A DNA stretch of 64,000 nt from Paenibacillus vietnamensis (lineage in GTDB: Bacteria; Bacillota; Bacilli; Paenibacillales; Paenibacillaceae), in the NCBI RefSeq assembly GCF_020169515.1, contig NZ_JAHMHW010000001.1, positions 124,001 to 188,000 of the forward strand, read 5' to 3'. The notes below the pieces were generated by a model. It saw nothing but the letters and a program-made list of their open reading frames with translations. It did no database searches and was not told the DNA's origin. A program made the position numbers and the translations under genes. The first letter of the stretch is position 1; each line of letters begins with the position of its first letter. Positions 1 through 8,920 of the stretch are shown one piece after another.

Positions 1-396
1 CATTTCTATTCGGTTTCCTTCCTGACCATGACTTCGTCGCTGAAGAAGCTGGACAGCGAATTTGAGGCTGCATCGGAATCGATGAACGTGCCTTGGTACC
101 AGGCGCTGCTTCGGGTAACCGTGCCGCTTTCACTGCCGACGATTTTGGAAATATTCATTTACTTTTTCATCAACAGCATGGTGACGGTATCGGCGGTTAT
201 CTTCCTGTATGCGCCTGACTTGAAGCCTGCCTCGGTAGCTATCGTTAATTTGGAGGATTCGGGTGATATTGCTCCTGCGGCAGCAATGTCAACGATAATC
301 ATTCTGACAAATCTGTTGGTTAGAACGGTGATTATGGGTTTGTCCGGAAAGCTGCGTAAGAGAACGGAAGGGCTTCTGCTCCGGAAAGAAGGTTAG
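1..396 (+). CDS. ABC transporter permease, 2-aminoethylphosphonate type (3' part)
   Basis: Frame 1 is open from the first base, so this is the C-terminal part (131 residues) of a permease cut by the window edge; the ATG at 28 is internal. It shows an EAA-loop-like segment (FEAASESMNVPW then VTVPLSLP) followed by hydrophobic stretches, typical of binding-protein-dependent inner-membrane permeases. The C-terminal pattern (SVAIVNLEDSGD, then AAAMSTIII) resembles permeases annotated for 2-aminoethylphosphonate uptake. The HAD phosphatase starting 28 bp downstream fits a phosphonate or phosphate-ester locus. Substrate is inferred; the permease fold is secure. Confidence 0.72.
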   Translation, partial: HFYSVSFLTMTSSLKKLDSEFEAASESMNVPWYQALLRVTVPLSLPTILEIFIYFFINSMVTVSAVIFLYAPDLKPASVAIVNLEDSGDIAPAAAMSTIIILTNLLVRTVIMGLSGKLRKRTEGLLLRKEG

Positions 397-424
397 TATC
401 AATATTAATACAGGAGAGATCGGA

Positions 425-1207
425 ATGCCGGAATTGATCATCAACAAAATACGCTATCCTGTCAAAGGAATTTTATTCGACAAGGATGGTACGCTGCTGG
501 ATTTTATTCGTCTATGGGGCAGATGGAGCGAATCGATGCAAAGTCATTATGAAAATCTGCTTCCAGGCTGGAAAATCGGCTCCCTCCCGGAGCTGTGGGG
601 AACGATTCACGACGATACAGGCCGCATTATCGATTATAAACGCAACGGCCCGCTTGCGATGGGGTCGACAGGTGACCTTCTTGCGATATTGGCCTTGCAG
701 GGCTATCGACTCGGGCTTCCATGGGGCGAATCGATGCGGCTTGTCCGGGAAAGCAAGCAACTGGCTGACAAGGAGATGGAACGGGTTCGGCCTGCCTTTC
801 CTTTGCCTGGTATGATTCCATTCCTGAAGCATTGCAGCGATCAAGGCCTCTCGATCGGCATCGTAACTGCTGATGAGACGCCTGAAGCGGTAAAGCATAT
901 GGAATGGATGGGCATCCGCCAATATTTCAAATCGATTATCGGCAACGACCAGGTGGAACGGGGCAAGCCTTATCCCGATATGGTCGAGAAGGCTTGTATG
1001 GAGCTTGGACTGGTACCGGCAGATGTGGCCGTTATCGGTGATACGAACAGCGATATGCAAATGGGGAATTCTGCCGGGGTTGCCGTGACAATAGGAATAC
1101 TTCCCTCGGAGTCGGGGCTTGCCGGAGAATGTGTGCTGCAAGATGCGAAGGTGACGGTCTCCTCATACGCCCAGCTTAAGTTGGAGGAGACATTAAATGA
1201 AAGTTGA
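425..1207 (+). CDS. HAD-family hydrolase (phosphatase-like)
   Basis: A 260-residue haloacid dehalogenase superfamily protein. Motif I is FDKDGTLLDF near residues 18-27, with the two aspartates that act as nucleophile and acid/base; motif II is the threonine of IVTADE; the lysine lies in ERGKPYPD; motif IV is VIGDTNSDMQ. The helical insert between motifs I and II makes it a cap-1 enzyme. It probably dephosphorylates a small cytoplasmic phosphate ester. It follows the phosphonate-type permease by 28 bp with GGAGAG ahead of ATG, and overlaps the next gene by 11 bp, so the three are likely co-transcribed. The exact substrate cannot be read from sequence; a phosphonate-related intermediate is possible from context. 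Confidence 0.85.
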   Translation: MPELIINKIRYPVKGILFDKDGTLLDFIRLWGRWSESMQSHYENLLPGWKIGSLPELWGTIHDDTGRIIDYKRNGPLAMGSTGDLLAILALQGYRLGLPWGESMRLVRESKQLADKEMERVRPAFPLPGMIPFLKHCSDQGLSIGIVTADETPEAVKHMEWMGIRQYFKSIIGNDQVERGKPYPDMVEKACMELGLVPADVAVIGDTNSDMQMGNSAGVAVTIGILPSESGLAGECVLQDAKVTVSSYAQLKLEETLNES

Positions 1208-1538
1208 AAGCGGTTGGGGATGGATGTTTCTACTGCTTGCCATTCTGTTTGAATTATCCGGCACCACTTTCATGAAGCTGTCCGCTGGCTTCTCCAAGCT
1301 ATGGCCGTCCGTATGGATGTTCGTATTATATGGATGCAGCTTTACTTTACTTAACTTTGCACTTTCTTACATGAATGTCGGCATCGCTTATGCGATTTGG
1401 TCGGGCGTCGGCATTGTTCTGATTACGGTGGTCGGATTTGTCCTGTTTAAGGAATCGATCAACCTGAATCAAGTGTTCTGGATGTCGCTCATCGTGATCG
1501 GCGTCATCGGTCTCAAAACGAGCGGCAGCGTTCATTAA
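1197..1538 (+). CDS. SMR-family small multidrug efflux protein (EmrE-like)
   Basis: A 113-residue protein with four transmembrane helices, the usual size for the small multidrug resistance family. The membrane-embedded glutamate that couples proton and substrate is E19 in ILFELSGTTFMK, and the family signature GIAYAIWSGVGIVLI lies in helix 3. It would exchange protons for lipophilic cations, or guanidinium if of the Gdx subtype, across the inner membrane as an antiparallel dimer. Its start overlaps the HAD gene by 11 bp, which implies translational coupling. Nothing in the sequence decides between a drug exporter and a guanidinium exporter. Confidence 0.9.
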   Translation: MKVESGWGWMFLLLAILFELSGTTFMKLSAGFSKLWPSVWMFVLYGCSFTLLNFALSYMNVGIAYAIWSGVGIVLITVVGFVLFKESINLNQVFWMSLIVIGVIGLKTSGSVH

Positions 1539-1629
1539 AACAAGCAGATATTCACTGATCATCCATTCGAATAAGGTGCCGGATTTTGAACAGGCTCTTA
1601 AACTACTTAAAATACGGAGGTTTTCTGTC

Positions 1630-4600
1630 ATGAAAAGAATTTTATCTTTTTCCCTCGTATTCATGATGATATTCGTTATGTTATCGAATACCGCAGGCGC
1701 AAAAACGGGTACAAACGCATCGGATGCCAATTTCGTCAAAATCGACAATATGCATCCGGTTTACGGTCAAACGATCACCGCCACTGTACCCATGAGTGAT
1801 ATTTCAACGGCCAAAAATCTAACATTTCAATGGCAAGTACAGGAATCACGTACAAGCGATCAATATAGGAATGTAAAATCGGGCGGCACATCCAAGAGCT
1901 ACACCGTAACGTTAAATGATATTGGTAAAAAATTGCGCGTTGTAGTTGGTTTACCAGCAAATGGCGACAGTAAAACTTCATTGCCGACGAACGCAGTACT
2001 AAATGCCAACCCCCTTATTGCATCGATTAAATTTGATAATAATTTGAAGAACGATGCAAATCAAAAAGATTTGAAAGCAAATGGAAATTATAGTTATGTA
2101 GACGGTATATTACCTTTGACCAAAGCTCTGCATTTAGAAAGCGGAAACGGTAATTATGTCGGTACGACGAATAGCTTGAATTATGGTAAGGACAGTTTTA
2201 CCGTATCCTTCTGGTATAAGGGCGACACGAACAATAATCAGGTTATATTATCAAACAAGGATTTTAGTAACGGCTCTAACGCAGGCTGGGCGATTTACAC
2301 AAAAGCCAATTCGATCAACATGAATTTTGGATTCCCGACCGCAAAAGTAAAGAACATTTCCTTTGGGCGAAACACGTTTGATGCTTCCGATTGGCGTTAC
2401 GTGACATTTGTTGTAGACAGAGATAAAATGCTCGCGTCGTTGTATATTGATGGTTACGAAATGGCTGAAACTTCACTGAGGCACGGGTCTTTAGATACGC
2501 CGAATCCATTAAATATAGGCAGCGACGGATTGGGCAGCCTCGGCGGTAATTCATTCGATATCGCTGATTTGATGATTTGGAAAGGCGTATTTAGCAGTGA
2601 TGTGGTTCAAGCTAATTATAATAGTTACAATGGAAACAAAGTAGATCTGAACGCACTAAACGACGCCATATCAGATGCAAATTCTATCACAGATGGCGGT
2701 CTCGGCAACGGCTTCGGCAAAACCGATTTTGATTATTTGAAAAAGGTTTTGAATTATGAAAATACGGTTGCAGCAACGCAAAAAGTAAAATTTTATACGC
2801 AGGAAACTATCAATTATTACACACGTGAACTAAACAACGCCATATTCATCTATCAAAAAAGCAATAAAACATTAACCCCACCCGGTTTAAATGTAACGAT
2901 TAACAGTGACACGGAAATCAGCAGTAATCCGGCAGCAATCGCGCGCGTGGAAGAAGATTTCAGAAAAGCCATGAGCGTATTCCCGCAGGCCGATGTCATG
3001 TTGATTCCCGGTGACGTTACCGGCGGTAACCAGGCCAGTGAATATGTGTGGATGGGTGAGCTTTCAAAAGTATACAACAAACTTCAAGACGAGGGCTTGT
3101 TTGACAATACCGAGTTATTAATGGTAAGAGGCAACCATGATATGGGCGGTTCCGAAAAATTAATACCGATCGGTTCGGCGGGTGCGTGGAACGAATCTAC
3201 GAATTCTTACGATAACAATTTCTTTAACGATGCTTTTCGGGTCAAGGTGAAAGGATATAATATCGTAGGTTTTGACGCAAATTATAACAACCAAAATACA
3301 GTGGGAAAAACCCAAAATTTCCTCAACACAATCACAAAAGAAGAGGATTATGATCCAACAAAACCGATATTTGTCATGTCCCATTACCCTATAAGCGGAA
3401 CTGTGTGGGCAGAGAGATGGAGCAGTGCGGGAAGTAATGCTGTAGGTAAATATATTGCCGACAATAATTTGTCGCAGGTGTTTTATATGTCAGGTCATAC
3501 GCAATACGACCCGACCGACGAACGTTCTCTCCATCAAGGTTCGGCTACGTTTCTCGATTCCGGTGCGTCGTCCTATTCTAGTTATATTGATCCCGGTCCG
3601 TACGGCGGGTATATTGAAGGCGCGTATATCCAATATAAAACCACGCCTCGCATCGTGAATTTCTTAGAGGTTTACGGTCCGAAAATTATCATCAAACAGT
3701 ATAATTTAAGTACAAATGAATTCGTAGGCATACCTCGTGTAGTAAACGCCGGCGAAGGCAAAAATGCCTTTACGTACAGCAGGAACGATATAAGAGAACT
3801 CATAGCTCCGCAGTTTGATGAGGGGATTACGCTCGATTCCATCAACAGCAATGAAGTTAATTTTACGTTGAAGCAAGCAGAAGATAATGTACGCGTTTTG
3901 GAATACAATGTTGAGCTGCTTAACAAGCTCACCGGGGATGTGGACAAATCGTTCAACAGCCTTTCGCTGCCGCTAGACAAACCATTCGATGTATACAGGC
4001 AGTATAAGATTACAGGTTTATTGCCGAAAACGCCATATTTACTCAGGGTATTCGCTGCGGATTCCATGTATAACCGTTCGTCGCAGGACATTGACATCAT
4101 AACTGAGGGTGCGAAATTAAATAGTATTACTGCGCCTGCATCGGTATCTGCGAGCAACGGAACGGCCAAGACAGCGGAAGCACTTGGATTGCCCGCAATA
4201 GTAATTCTTGCAACCGATGGAGGAAATGTGGACGCAAACGTGAATTGGGATTTAAGCGGCGTCAGCTACGATCCGGCTATCAAGACGGTGCAGACCTTCT
4301 CGGTGCCAGGGACCGTAACCCTGCCTTCCGGAGTTGAAAACCCGAACAGCGTTCCATTGACAACAAGCATTAACGTAACTGTTCAAGCAATTGGAGCACC
4401 TGCCGGCCAAATAACGCTTGACAAATCCCAGTACAACAAAGGGGAAGCCATTACCCTATCCTATACCGGGGCAGCGTTAAACGGGAAAGATTGGGTCGGC
4501 ATCTACAGAACCGGAGCTGTTCCTCCAGGTGCCGGTGCATCTTTGGTATGGAGTTATTTAAAGTCCGGATCCGGAAGAGTTAGTTTAAACAATGGACTGG

Positions 4601-4692
4601 CCCCTGGCACTTATGATGTACTCTTTTTGCTCAATGACGGTTATACGGTAGTGGATCGCAAGACATTCCATGTCGTTCAACCTGCGACGTAA
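1630..4692 (+). CDS. Secreted LamG plus calcineurin-like metallophosphoesterase
   Basis: The ATG at 1630 is chosen because GGAGG lies about 9 bp upstream and a typical signal peptide follows (MKRILSFSLVFMMIF to NTAGA); an upstream in-frame ATG at 1576 lacks both. The mature protein (about 1020 residues in total) has an Ig-like segment, a LamG/concanavalin-like domain (about 130-320), a metallophosphoesterase domain with LIPGDVTGG, VRGNHDM, MSHYPISG and MSGHTQYD, an FN3-like region, and a C-terminal beta domain with WVGIYRTG. The first metal motif reads SDTEIS where a D-x-H is normal, and the second lacks the usual last aspartate, so metal binding may be altered. The gene is visibly richer in A+T than its neighbours, hinting at separate origin. 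Substrate unknown. Confidence 0.82.
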   Translation: MKRILSFSLVFMMIFVMLSNTAGAKTGTNASDANFVKIDNMHPVYGQTITATVPMSDISTAKNLTFQWQVQESRTSDQYRNVKSGGTSKSYTVTLNDIGKKLRVVVGLPANGDSKTSLPTNAVLNANPLIASIKFDNNLKNDANQKDLKANGNYSYVDGILPLTKALHLESGNGNYVGTTNSLNYGKDSFTVSFWYKGDTNNNQVILSNKDFSNGSNAGWAIYTKANSINMNFGFPTAKVKNISFGRNTFDASDWRYVTFVVDRDKMLASLYIDGYEMAETSLRHGSLDTPNPLNIGSDGLGSLGGNSFDIADLMIWKGVFSSDVVQANYNSYNGNKVDLNALNDAISDANSITDGGLGNGFGKTDFDYLKKVLNYENTVAATQKVKFYTQETINYYTRELNNAIFIYQKSNKTLTPPGLNVTINSDTEISSNPAAIARVEEDFRKAMSVFPQADVMLIPGDVTGGNQASEYVWMGELSKVYNKLQDEGLFDNTELLMVRGNHDMGGSEKLIPIGSAGAWNESTNSYDNNFFNDAFRVKVKGYNIVGFDANYNNQNTVGKTQNFLNTITKEEDYDPTKPIFVMSHYPISGTVWAERWSSAGSNAVGKYIADNNLSQVFYMSGHTQYDPTDERSLHQGSATFLDSGASSYSSYIDPGPYGGYIEGAYIQYKTTPRIVNFLEVYGPKIIIKQYNLSTNEFVGIPRVVNAGEGKNAFTYSRNDIRELIAPQFDEGITLDSINSNEVNFTLKQAEDNVRVLEYNVELLNKLTGDVDKSFNSLSLPLDKPFDVYRQYKITGLLPKTPYLLRVFAADSMYNRSSQDIDIITEGAKLNSITAPASVSASNGTAKTAEALGLPAIVILATDGGNVDANVNWDLSGVSYDPAIKTVQTFSVPGTVTLPSGVENPNSVPLTTSINVTVQAIGAPAGQITLDKSQYNKGEAITLSYTGAALNGKDWVGIYRTGAVPPGAGASLVWSYLKSGSGRVSLNNGLAPGTYDVLFLLNDGYTVVDRKTFHVVQPAT

Positions 4693-4749
4693 TAGAGCAT
4701 AACAGAGCCCGCATCCATTCGATTCAACACGTTTGGAACCAGGATTGTT

Positions 4750-4785
4750 ATGCAAGCCTGTGCCGTTTATGGTATAGGCTTGCAT
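4750..4785. other. Inverted repeat / hairpin
   Basis: Perfect 10-bp arms (4750-4759 and 4776-4785, ATGCAAGCCT and its complement) around a 16-nt loop, between two same-strand genes. There is no following T run, so it is at best a weak terminator or an mRNA-end stabiliser. Confidence 0.5.
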
Positions 4786-4823
4786 AGCAGCTTGGACAAT
4801 TTACTAAAAGAGGTCCAGCAGCT

Positions 4824-5900
4824 ATGTATGCAAAAACTTTCCTCTCCTTGTTCATCATCGTATTATTTTTGGGGACTGCCACAACTTCATTTGCACATAA
4901 CGAAAGTATGGGTTACTCGGATTTATACGTGAAAGGGAACGAGATAAACTATCATCTATTTCTTGATCAACGAGATTTGCTTGGGCAATTCGATAGCAAC
5001 AAGGATAATAACCTTGTGAACGAAGAGCTGCTCTCTCAAAAGGAAGGAATCGAATCGTTTTTACAGAAAGATCTTCGAATAGATGTGGATTCGAAACCCT
5101 TGGCGATGGACTTGCTTGCGATGAACATGGAAACAAAGGGTTCCACAAGAGGCGTAGTATTTCAATTAAGTTTATCCGCCGATGAAGCGATCGAGCAAAT
5201 TAATATTCATTATAATCTGGTGTTTGAAGATGCGCCTTATCATACGAGTGTACTCATGGTTCATTCAGGGGAATTTTTTTATCAGGATATTCTTGATAGC
5301 AATAAAACAGAAATTCAGATCACCTTTCCTCAGTCTGAGTTTGCTCAGTCCGAGATTGGCTCCGTCTTATGGAAATACTTTGTACTTGGAATCGAACATA
5401 TTTTAAGCGGCTATGATCATTTGCTATTTCTGTTATCCTTAGTATTAATCGCTTCTCGCTTCAAGGATGCGTTGAAAATCGTAACTGCTTTTACTATTGC
5501 CCATAGCATAACGTTGTTCCTGGTGGCGTCTGGCCGCATTCAAGTCGTCCCGTCTTGGGTAGAAGCTTTGATTGCTCTGACGATCTGTTATGTGGCCGTG
5601 GAAAATCTGTTTGTTCGAAAGGCGAAATGGCGGTGGATACTGACAGCCATATTTGGCCTGATTCACGGAATGGGCTTCGCCGGAGCATTGGCTGAAACGG
5701 GACTTCCAAAGAGCAATCTGCTTGGATCACTCTTGATGTTTAATCTAGGCGTGGAAGCGGGCCAGCTCATAATCCTATGCCTGCTGCTGCCCCTCTTGCT
5801 ATGGCTGCGGAGGTTCCCTTGGTATCGTAAAATGATGATCTCAACGTCTTGCCTTATTTTTGTACTGGCATTTTATTGGCTGATACAAAGATTGCAATGA
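4824..5900 (+). CDS. HupE/UreJ-like membrane protein
   Basis: A 358-residue protein starting with a signal peptide (cleavage near SFAHNE), then an extracytoplasmic domain of about 160 residues, then six or seven transmembrane helices. The membrane part carries the HupE/UreJ_2 pattern: GIEHILSGYDHLLFLL, FTIAHSITL, VEALIALTICYVAVEN and GLIHGMGFAGAL, with several intramembrane histidines. Relatives are linked to nickel or other metal handling, but many are uncharacterised. AGAGG precedes the ATG. It has no close operon partner; the metallophore-synthase-like gene lies about 550 bp downstream on the same strand, so a shared metal theme is possible but inferred. Confidence 0.8.
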   Translation: MYAKTFLSLFIIVLFLGTATTSFAHNESMGYSDLYVKGNEINYHLFLDQRDLLGQFDSNKDNNLVNEELLSQKEGIESFLQKDLRIDVDSKPLAMDLLAMNMETKGSTRGVVFQLSLSADEAIEQINIHYNLVFEDAPYHTSVLMVHSGEFFYQDILDSNKTEIQITFPQSEFAQSEIGSVLWKYFVLGIEHILSGYDHLLFLLSLVLIASRFKDALKIVTAFTIAHSITLFLVASGRIQVVPSWVEALIALTICYVAVENLFVRKAKWRWILTAIFGLIHGMGFAGALAETGLPKSNLLGSLLMFNLGVEAGQLIILCLLLPLLLWLRRFPWYRKMMISTSCLIFVLAFYWLIQRLQ

Positions 5901-6448
5901 GGCCATTATCATAAGTTTTATTTGGAAAATGTCTCGCCGCGCTGGGATTATCCGCAAGGTGCAAGTATTCGAAAACGGTCAAGGCCGCTTGATGCTCGAC
6001 ACAGATAAAGACACGGTTAACGCGGACAGAAGCGCTTATACCGTGGCTTTATTTATGTCGTCCTGTTTTTATGCACGAATGTATTTTCCGCCGTCGGACC
6101 TTTTATTTCGAATCCATCCTTGATCTGTAAACAGAGTTAGTACTACCAATATGTCCGATGTTTATGTGGAATACGCAACTCCGCTAACTAAGGAAATCCT
6201 GCCTTTTCGAATATGTGGATCACGGACGGTTCCGGAAAGCTCATATTCGGAGGAGGATTCATTTGGTGGATTCGTGAGCCTGCGGCTTGGACTGTATGCG
6301 GCAGGAGACGGGACAGCTGAATGTTCCGGATTTCGATACGGCGTGACCGAATAGGAGCGCCAATTCACTTGCAAATCGTCTATATCCCAGACCTCTTGAA
6401 TATATTTCGTAATAGGAATCAGTTGTAGACGAGGGAGGAGTCGGGCAA
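5901..6448. other. Gene-poor stretch, no supported gene
   Basis: About 550 bp without a convincing gene. Two short open frames (5929-6123 and 6151-6354) lack ribosome sites and recognisable products. In another frame around 6030-6130 there is a hydrophobic stretch reading RGFIYVVLFLCTNVFSAVG, which could be a decayed membrane-protein gene. No clear promoter or terminator was found. Confidence 0.35.
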
Positions 6449-7345
6449 ATGGAGGTTGATTCTACGGGCTCTATTATACTCAAACACAACACACCAAGAA
6501 CGCAAACTGTTGACAACTTCATCGCTTTGATCCGTGAAACAAACGAGCTCCTTGAACAACAATCAGATCTGTCCCCAGCGAATCAGCTGGTTACGAATAT
6601 CATTAGACGCCTATCCCTTCAATTGCGATCCCGCTACCTGCCGGAGGAGATTCAGGCCGTTCTAAGCAATGAGTATATTCGAAGGAATCAACGGAATTTG
6701 CAGGATAAGCTGTCGGAAGCCGAGTTTCTGGCAGAGCTAAGCGATTCTCGTCACCTTTCCTTTAAATCAGACGAATCCGTTTTGGATATCGTTACAAGAC
6801 TGCCTAACTGGGACATTTACATGGCCCTGGTTAGCGAGGAGCTGTCCATACTTCGTCAGTTTATTGGACGGGATGATCAGCTTGCGAAGTCCCCGATTGT
6901 TTTTGTGGGCAGCGGGCCGCTGCCGCTAAGTCCCATTATTTTACATCTATTCGGTAATGTGGACGTTATTTGTCTGGAAATCGATTCGGCAGCCTATGAA
7001 GCATCATGCGTTTTGCTCGAGCGCTTGGGATTAAGCTCGAATGTGACCGTCTTGGTGGAGAATGGATCAGAGTTCGATTACAGCTCCTGCAACCGGATCT
7101 TTGTGGCTAGTCTCGTTCGAAATAAAACGGGGGTGCTTGAACGGATCAGCCGCACATCCCCCAATCCTCTGGTAGCTGTCCGCACAGCCGAGGGAATAAG
7201 GCAAATTATGTATGAAGCGATTGACGAGCTGCAGTTGAATAAGCAGGGATGGCGGATTTTGGCACGAACCCGGCCTGAAGAGAATCTGGTTATAAATTCG
7301 ACTTTGTTTTTAGATCGTGCGATTGCTCCCGCCATGCCGGAATGA
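6449..7345 (+). CDS. Nicotianamine synthase-like protein (CntL/staphylopine-synthase type)
   Basis: A 298-residue protein with the nicotianamine synthase signature VGSGPLPLSP near residues 153-162, the S-adenosylmethionine pocket, followed by VICLEIDSAAYE, the acidic strand that holds the ribose in Rossmann methyltransferase folds. The helical N-terminal half (NEYIRRNQRNLQDKL) also fits the family. Bacterial members such as CntL move the aminobutanoyl group of SAM onto histidine to build opine metallophores. GGGAGG lies 10 bp before the ATG. Unusually, no histidine racemase, opine dehydrogenase or metallophore transporter is adjacent. The fold call is good; the product is unknown. Confidence 0.78.
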   Translation: MEVDSTGSIILKHNTPRTQTVDNFIALIRETNELLEQQSDLSPANQLVTNIIRRLSLQLRSRYLPEEIQAVLSNEYIRRNQRNLQDKLSEAEFLAELSDSRHLSFKSDESVLDIVTRLPNWDIYMALVSEELSILRQFIGRDDQLAKSPIVFVGSGPLPLSPIILHLFGNVDVICLEIDSAAYEASCVLLERLGLSSNVTVLVENGSEFDYSSCNRIFVASLVRNKTGVLERISRTSPNPLVAVRTAEGIRQIMYEAIDELQLNKQGWRILARTRPEENLVINSTLFLDRAIAPAMPE

Positions 7346-7441
7346 CAAGATGTTAAATCGTGAGATGGAGTCGTCGTCGGCCGCTTTGTTCTTTCACGGC
7401 GGAGATGAGCGCACATCGGAGAAATCGCGTATATCGGGAAT

Positions 7442-7469
7442 AAACGCCATCTCGATGGAGGTGGCGTTT
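7442..7469. terminator. Hairpin terminator between convergent genes
   Basis: Eight-base arms AAACGCCA (7442-7449) and TGGCGTTT (7462-7469) with a T-rich tail on the plus strand (TAGTTTTG). It sits between the convergent NAS-like and GH29 genes. Confidence 0.6.
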
Positions 7470-7544
7470 TAGTTTTGTGCAGCGCATGAAGTCAGATCGT
7501 TGTTCCTATTATTTAGTTAAAGGCCGGGAACGCTCTTGTCCTAA

Positions 7545-8816
7545 TTAATCAATTTCAATACGGAACACAACAGGATGCGGACTCCGGACAGAGGATGTCT
7601 TAATACGTAGCGCTTCACCCGTACGTTCCCAGGCCGGTTTCTCGTCGAAGCCGAGAACGGTCAAGTCTTTAATGATGGAGTGAAAATGAATCGATCCCTC
7701 TTTCAGCGAGCGGATTTGAACGATTCCGTTGTCCGGAAAAAGGAGCACAGCCGCATAGAGACAGCTTCCTTTGACCGTAAACCGGATGTCTTCGCTTGTG
7801 AACACCTTTTCTTTGCCGTCCGTGAATTGGCCTTCCTCGATTTTGGTAGGGCCTTCGCCGAATATGCGCCAAGGGGACGTGTCGTAGATTGCCTCTCCGT
7901 TGACTTTAAGCCAATCCCCGATCTGCAGCAGCACATGGCGGTCTTCGTCCGAAATCGTTCCATCCGCCTTCGGTCCGACATTGAGCAGCAAATTGCCGTT
8001 TTTGCTTACGATATCGATTAAGTCCCGAATAATTTCTACGGCCGGTTTGTAGACGTTGTTGACGGAATGAGACCATGAATTTCTAGCAATAGCCGTATCC
8101 GTTTGCCAGAAATACGGCTTCATCTCTGCGAACTGCCCGCGCTCTACGTCGGGAACGGCCGTTCCGAGCATGAAGGCGTCGTGTTTATAGTTAATGGCCG
8201 CCGGATAACCTAGCTCGGCTGCTTTGTTATAATAATAAGCCGCGAATTTCTTGAGATACGGCTTGAAAGCGGCGGTTTGAATCCACCAGTCGAAATAAAA
8301 GACGCGCGGCTGGTAGTTATCGACGAGTTCACAGCAGCGAACGAGCCAGTCCTCCAGGTATTGTTGGTCAGGAGGAGATCCGAACAGATCGTGATGGCCG
8401 GGTTCGGGCATCGCAGGCCAATAGAAATCTCCGCATTCCAGAGGCTCCTTCACATCGGAGTCGAATTGCTTGCCGTGAGACATGAAAAACCAATGCTCCG
8501 CGCGATGAGAGGATGTACAGAAGATGAGGCCGTTATTTTCAAACGAGGCTTTCATCTCTCCGAGAAGGTCGCGTTTTGGGCCCATCTCGTATGTGTTATA
8601 ATGAGACACGGAGCTTCGGTACATCTGGAAGCCGTCATGATGCTCGGCAACGGGCATGACATAACGTGCGCCTGCCTGTTTGAACAGCACCGCCCATTCG
8701 TCGGCATCGAAGTATTCAGCTTTGAACATCGGTATGAAGTCCTTGTAACCGAAGTTTTTGTGCTCGCCGTACGTTGCAAGGTGATAATTGTATTCATCAG
8801 AGCCTTGAATATACAT
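7545..8816 (-). CDS. GH29 alpha-L-fucosidase, 5' end disrupted
   Basis: The frame encodes a GH29 retaining alpha-L-fucosidase: the HHDGF motif (residues 59-63 from this ATG), the nucleophile region YFDWWI (aspartate 176), NGNLLLNVGPKADG closing the barrel, and a small C-terminal beta domain. The first in-frame ATG (8816) is too late. The same frame continues upstream to a stop at 8904-8906 and encodes the conserved first barrel strand KFGIFIHWGLYSI, including the fucose-contacting histidine, but no ATG, GTG or TTG precedes it. An ATG at 8898-8896 would fit only if one base had been lost after it. Enzyme identity is firm; whether a full-length product is made is doubtful, so this may be a pseudogene. 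It has no signal peptide. Confidence 0.8.
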   Translation of the reverse strand: MYIQGSDEYNYHLATYGEHKNFGYKDFIPMFKAEYFDADEWAVLFKQAGARYVMPVAEHHDGFQMYRSSVSHYNTYEMGPKRDLLGEMKASFENNGLIFCTSSHRAEHWFFMSHGKQFDSDVKEPLECGDFYWPAMPEPGHHDLFGSPPDQQYLEDWLVRCCELVDNYQPRVFYFDWWIQTAAFKPYLKKFAAYYYNKAAELGYPAAINYKHDAFMLGTAVPDVERGQFAEMKPYFWQTDTAIARNSWSHSVNNVYKPAVEIIRDLIDIVSKNGNLLLNVGPKADGTISDEDRHVLLQIGDWLKVNGEAIYDTSPWRIFGEGPTKIEEGQFTDGKEKVFTSEDIRFTVKGSCLYAAVLLFPDNGIVQIRSLKEGSIHFHSIIKDLTVLGFDEKPAWERTGEALRIKTSSVRSPHPVVFRIEID

Positions 8817-8920
8817 ATTTCTAGAATACCATTCGCTGTAATGAGCCTGGATGGAATAAAGTCCCCAATGGATGAAAATACCGAACTTCGCGCCGCATAA
8901 CCTTCAAAGGAGATCAGGCA

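Noticed and set aside
5929..6354. Two short frames (64 and 67 residues) before the NAS-like gene
   Set aside because: No ribosome site, no recognisable domain and no coding-like pattern; left as a gene-poor stretch.
6399..6421. Possible Zur box before the NAS-like gene (TTTCGTAATAGGAATC)
   Set aside because: Only one half-site resembles the Zur consensus; the other half does not match.
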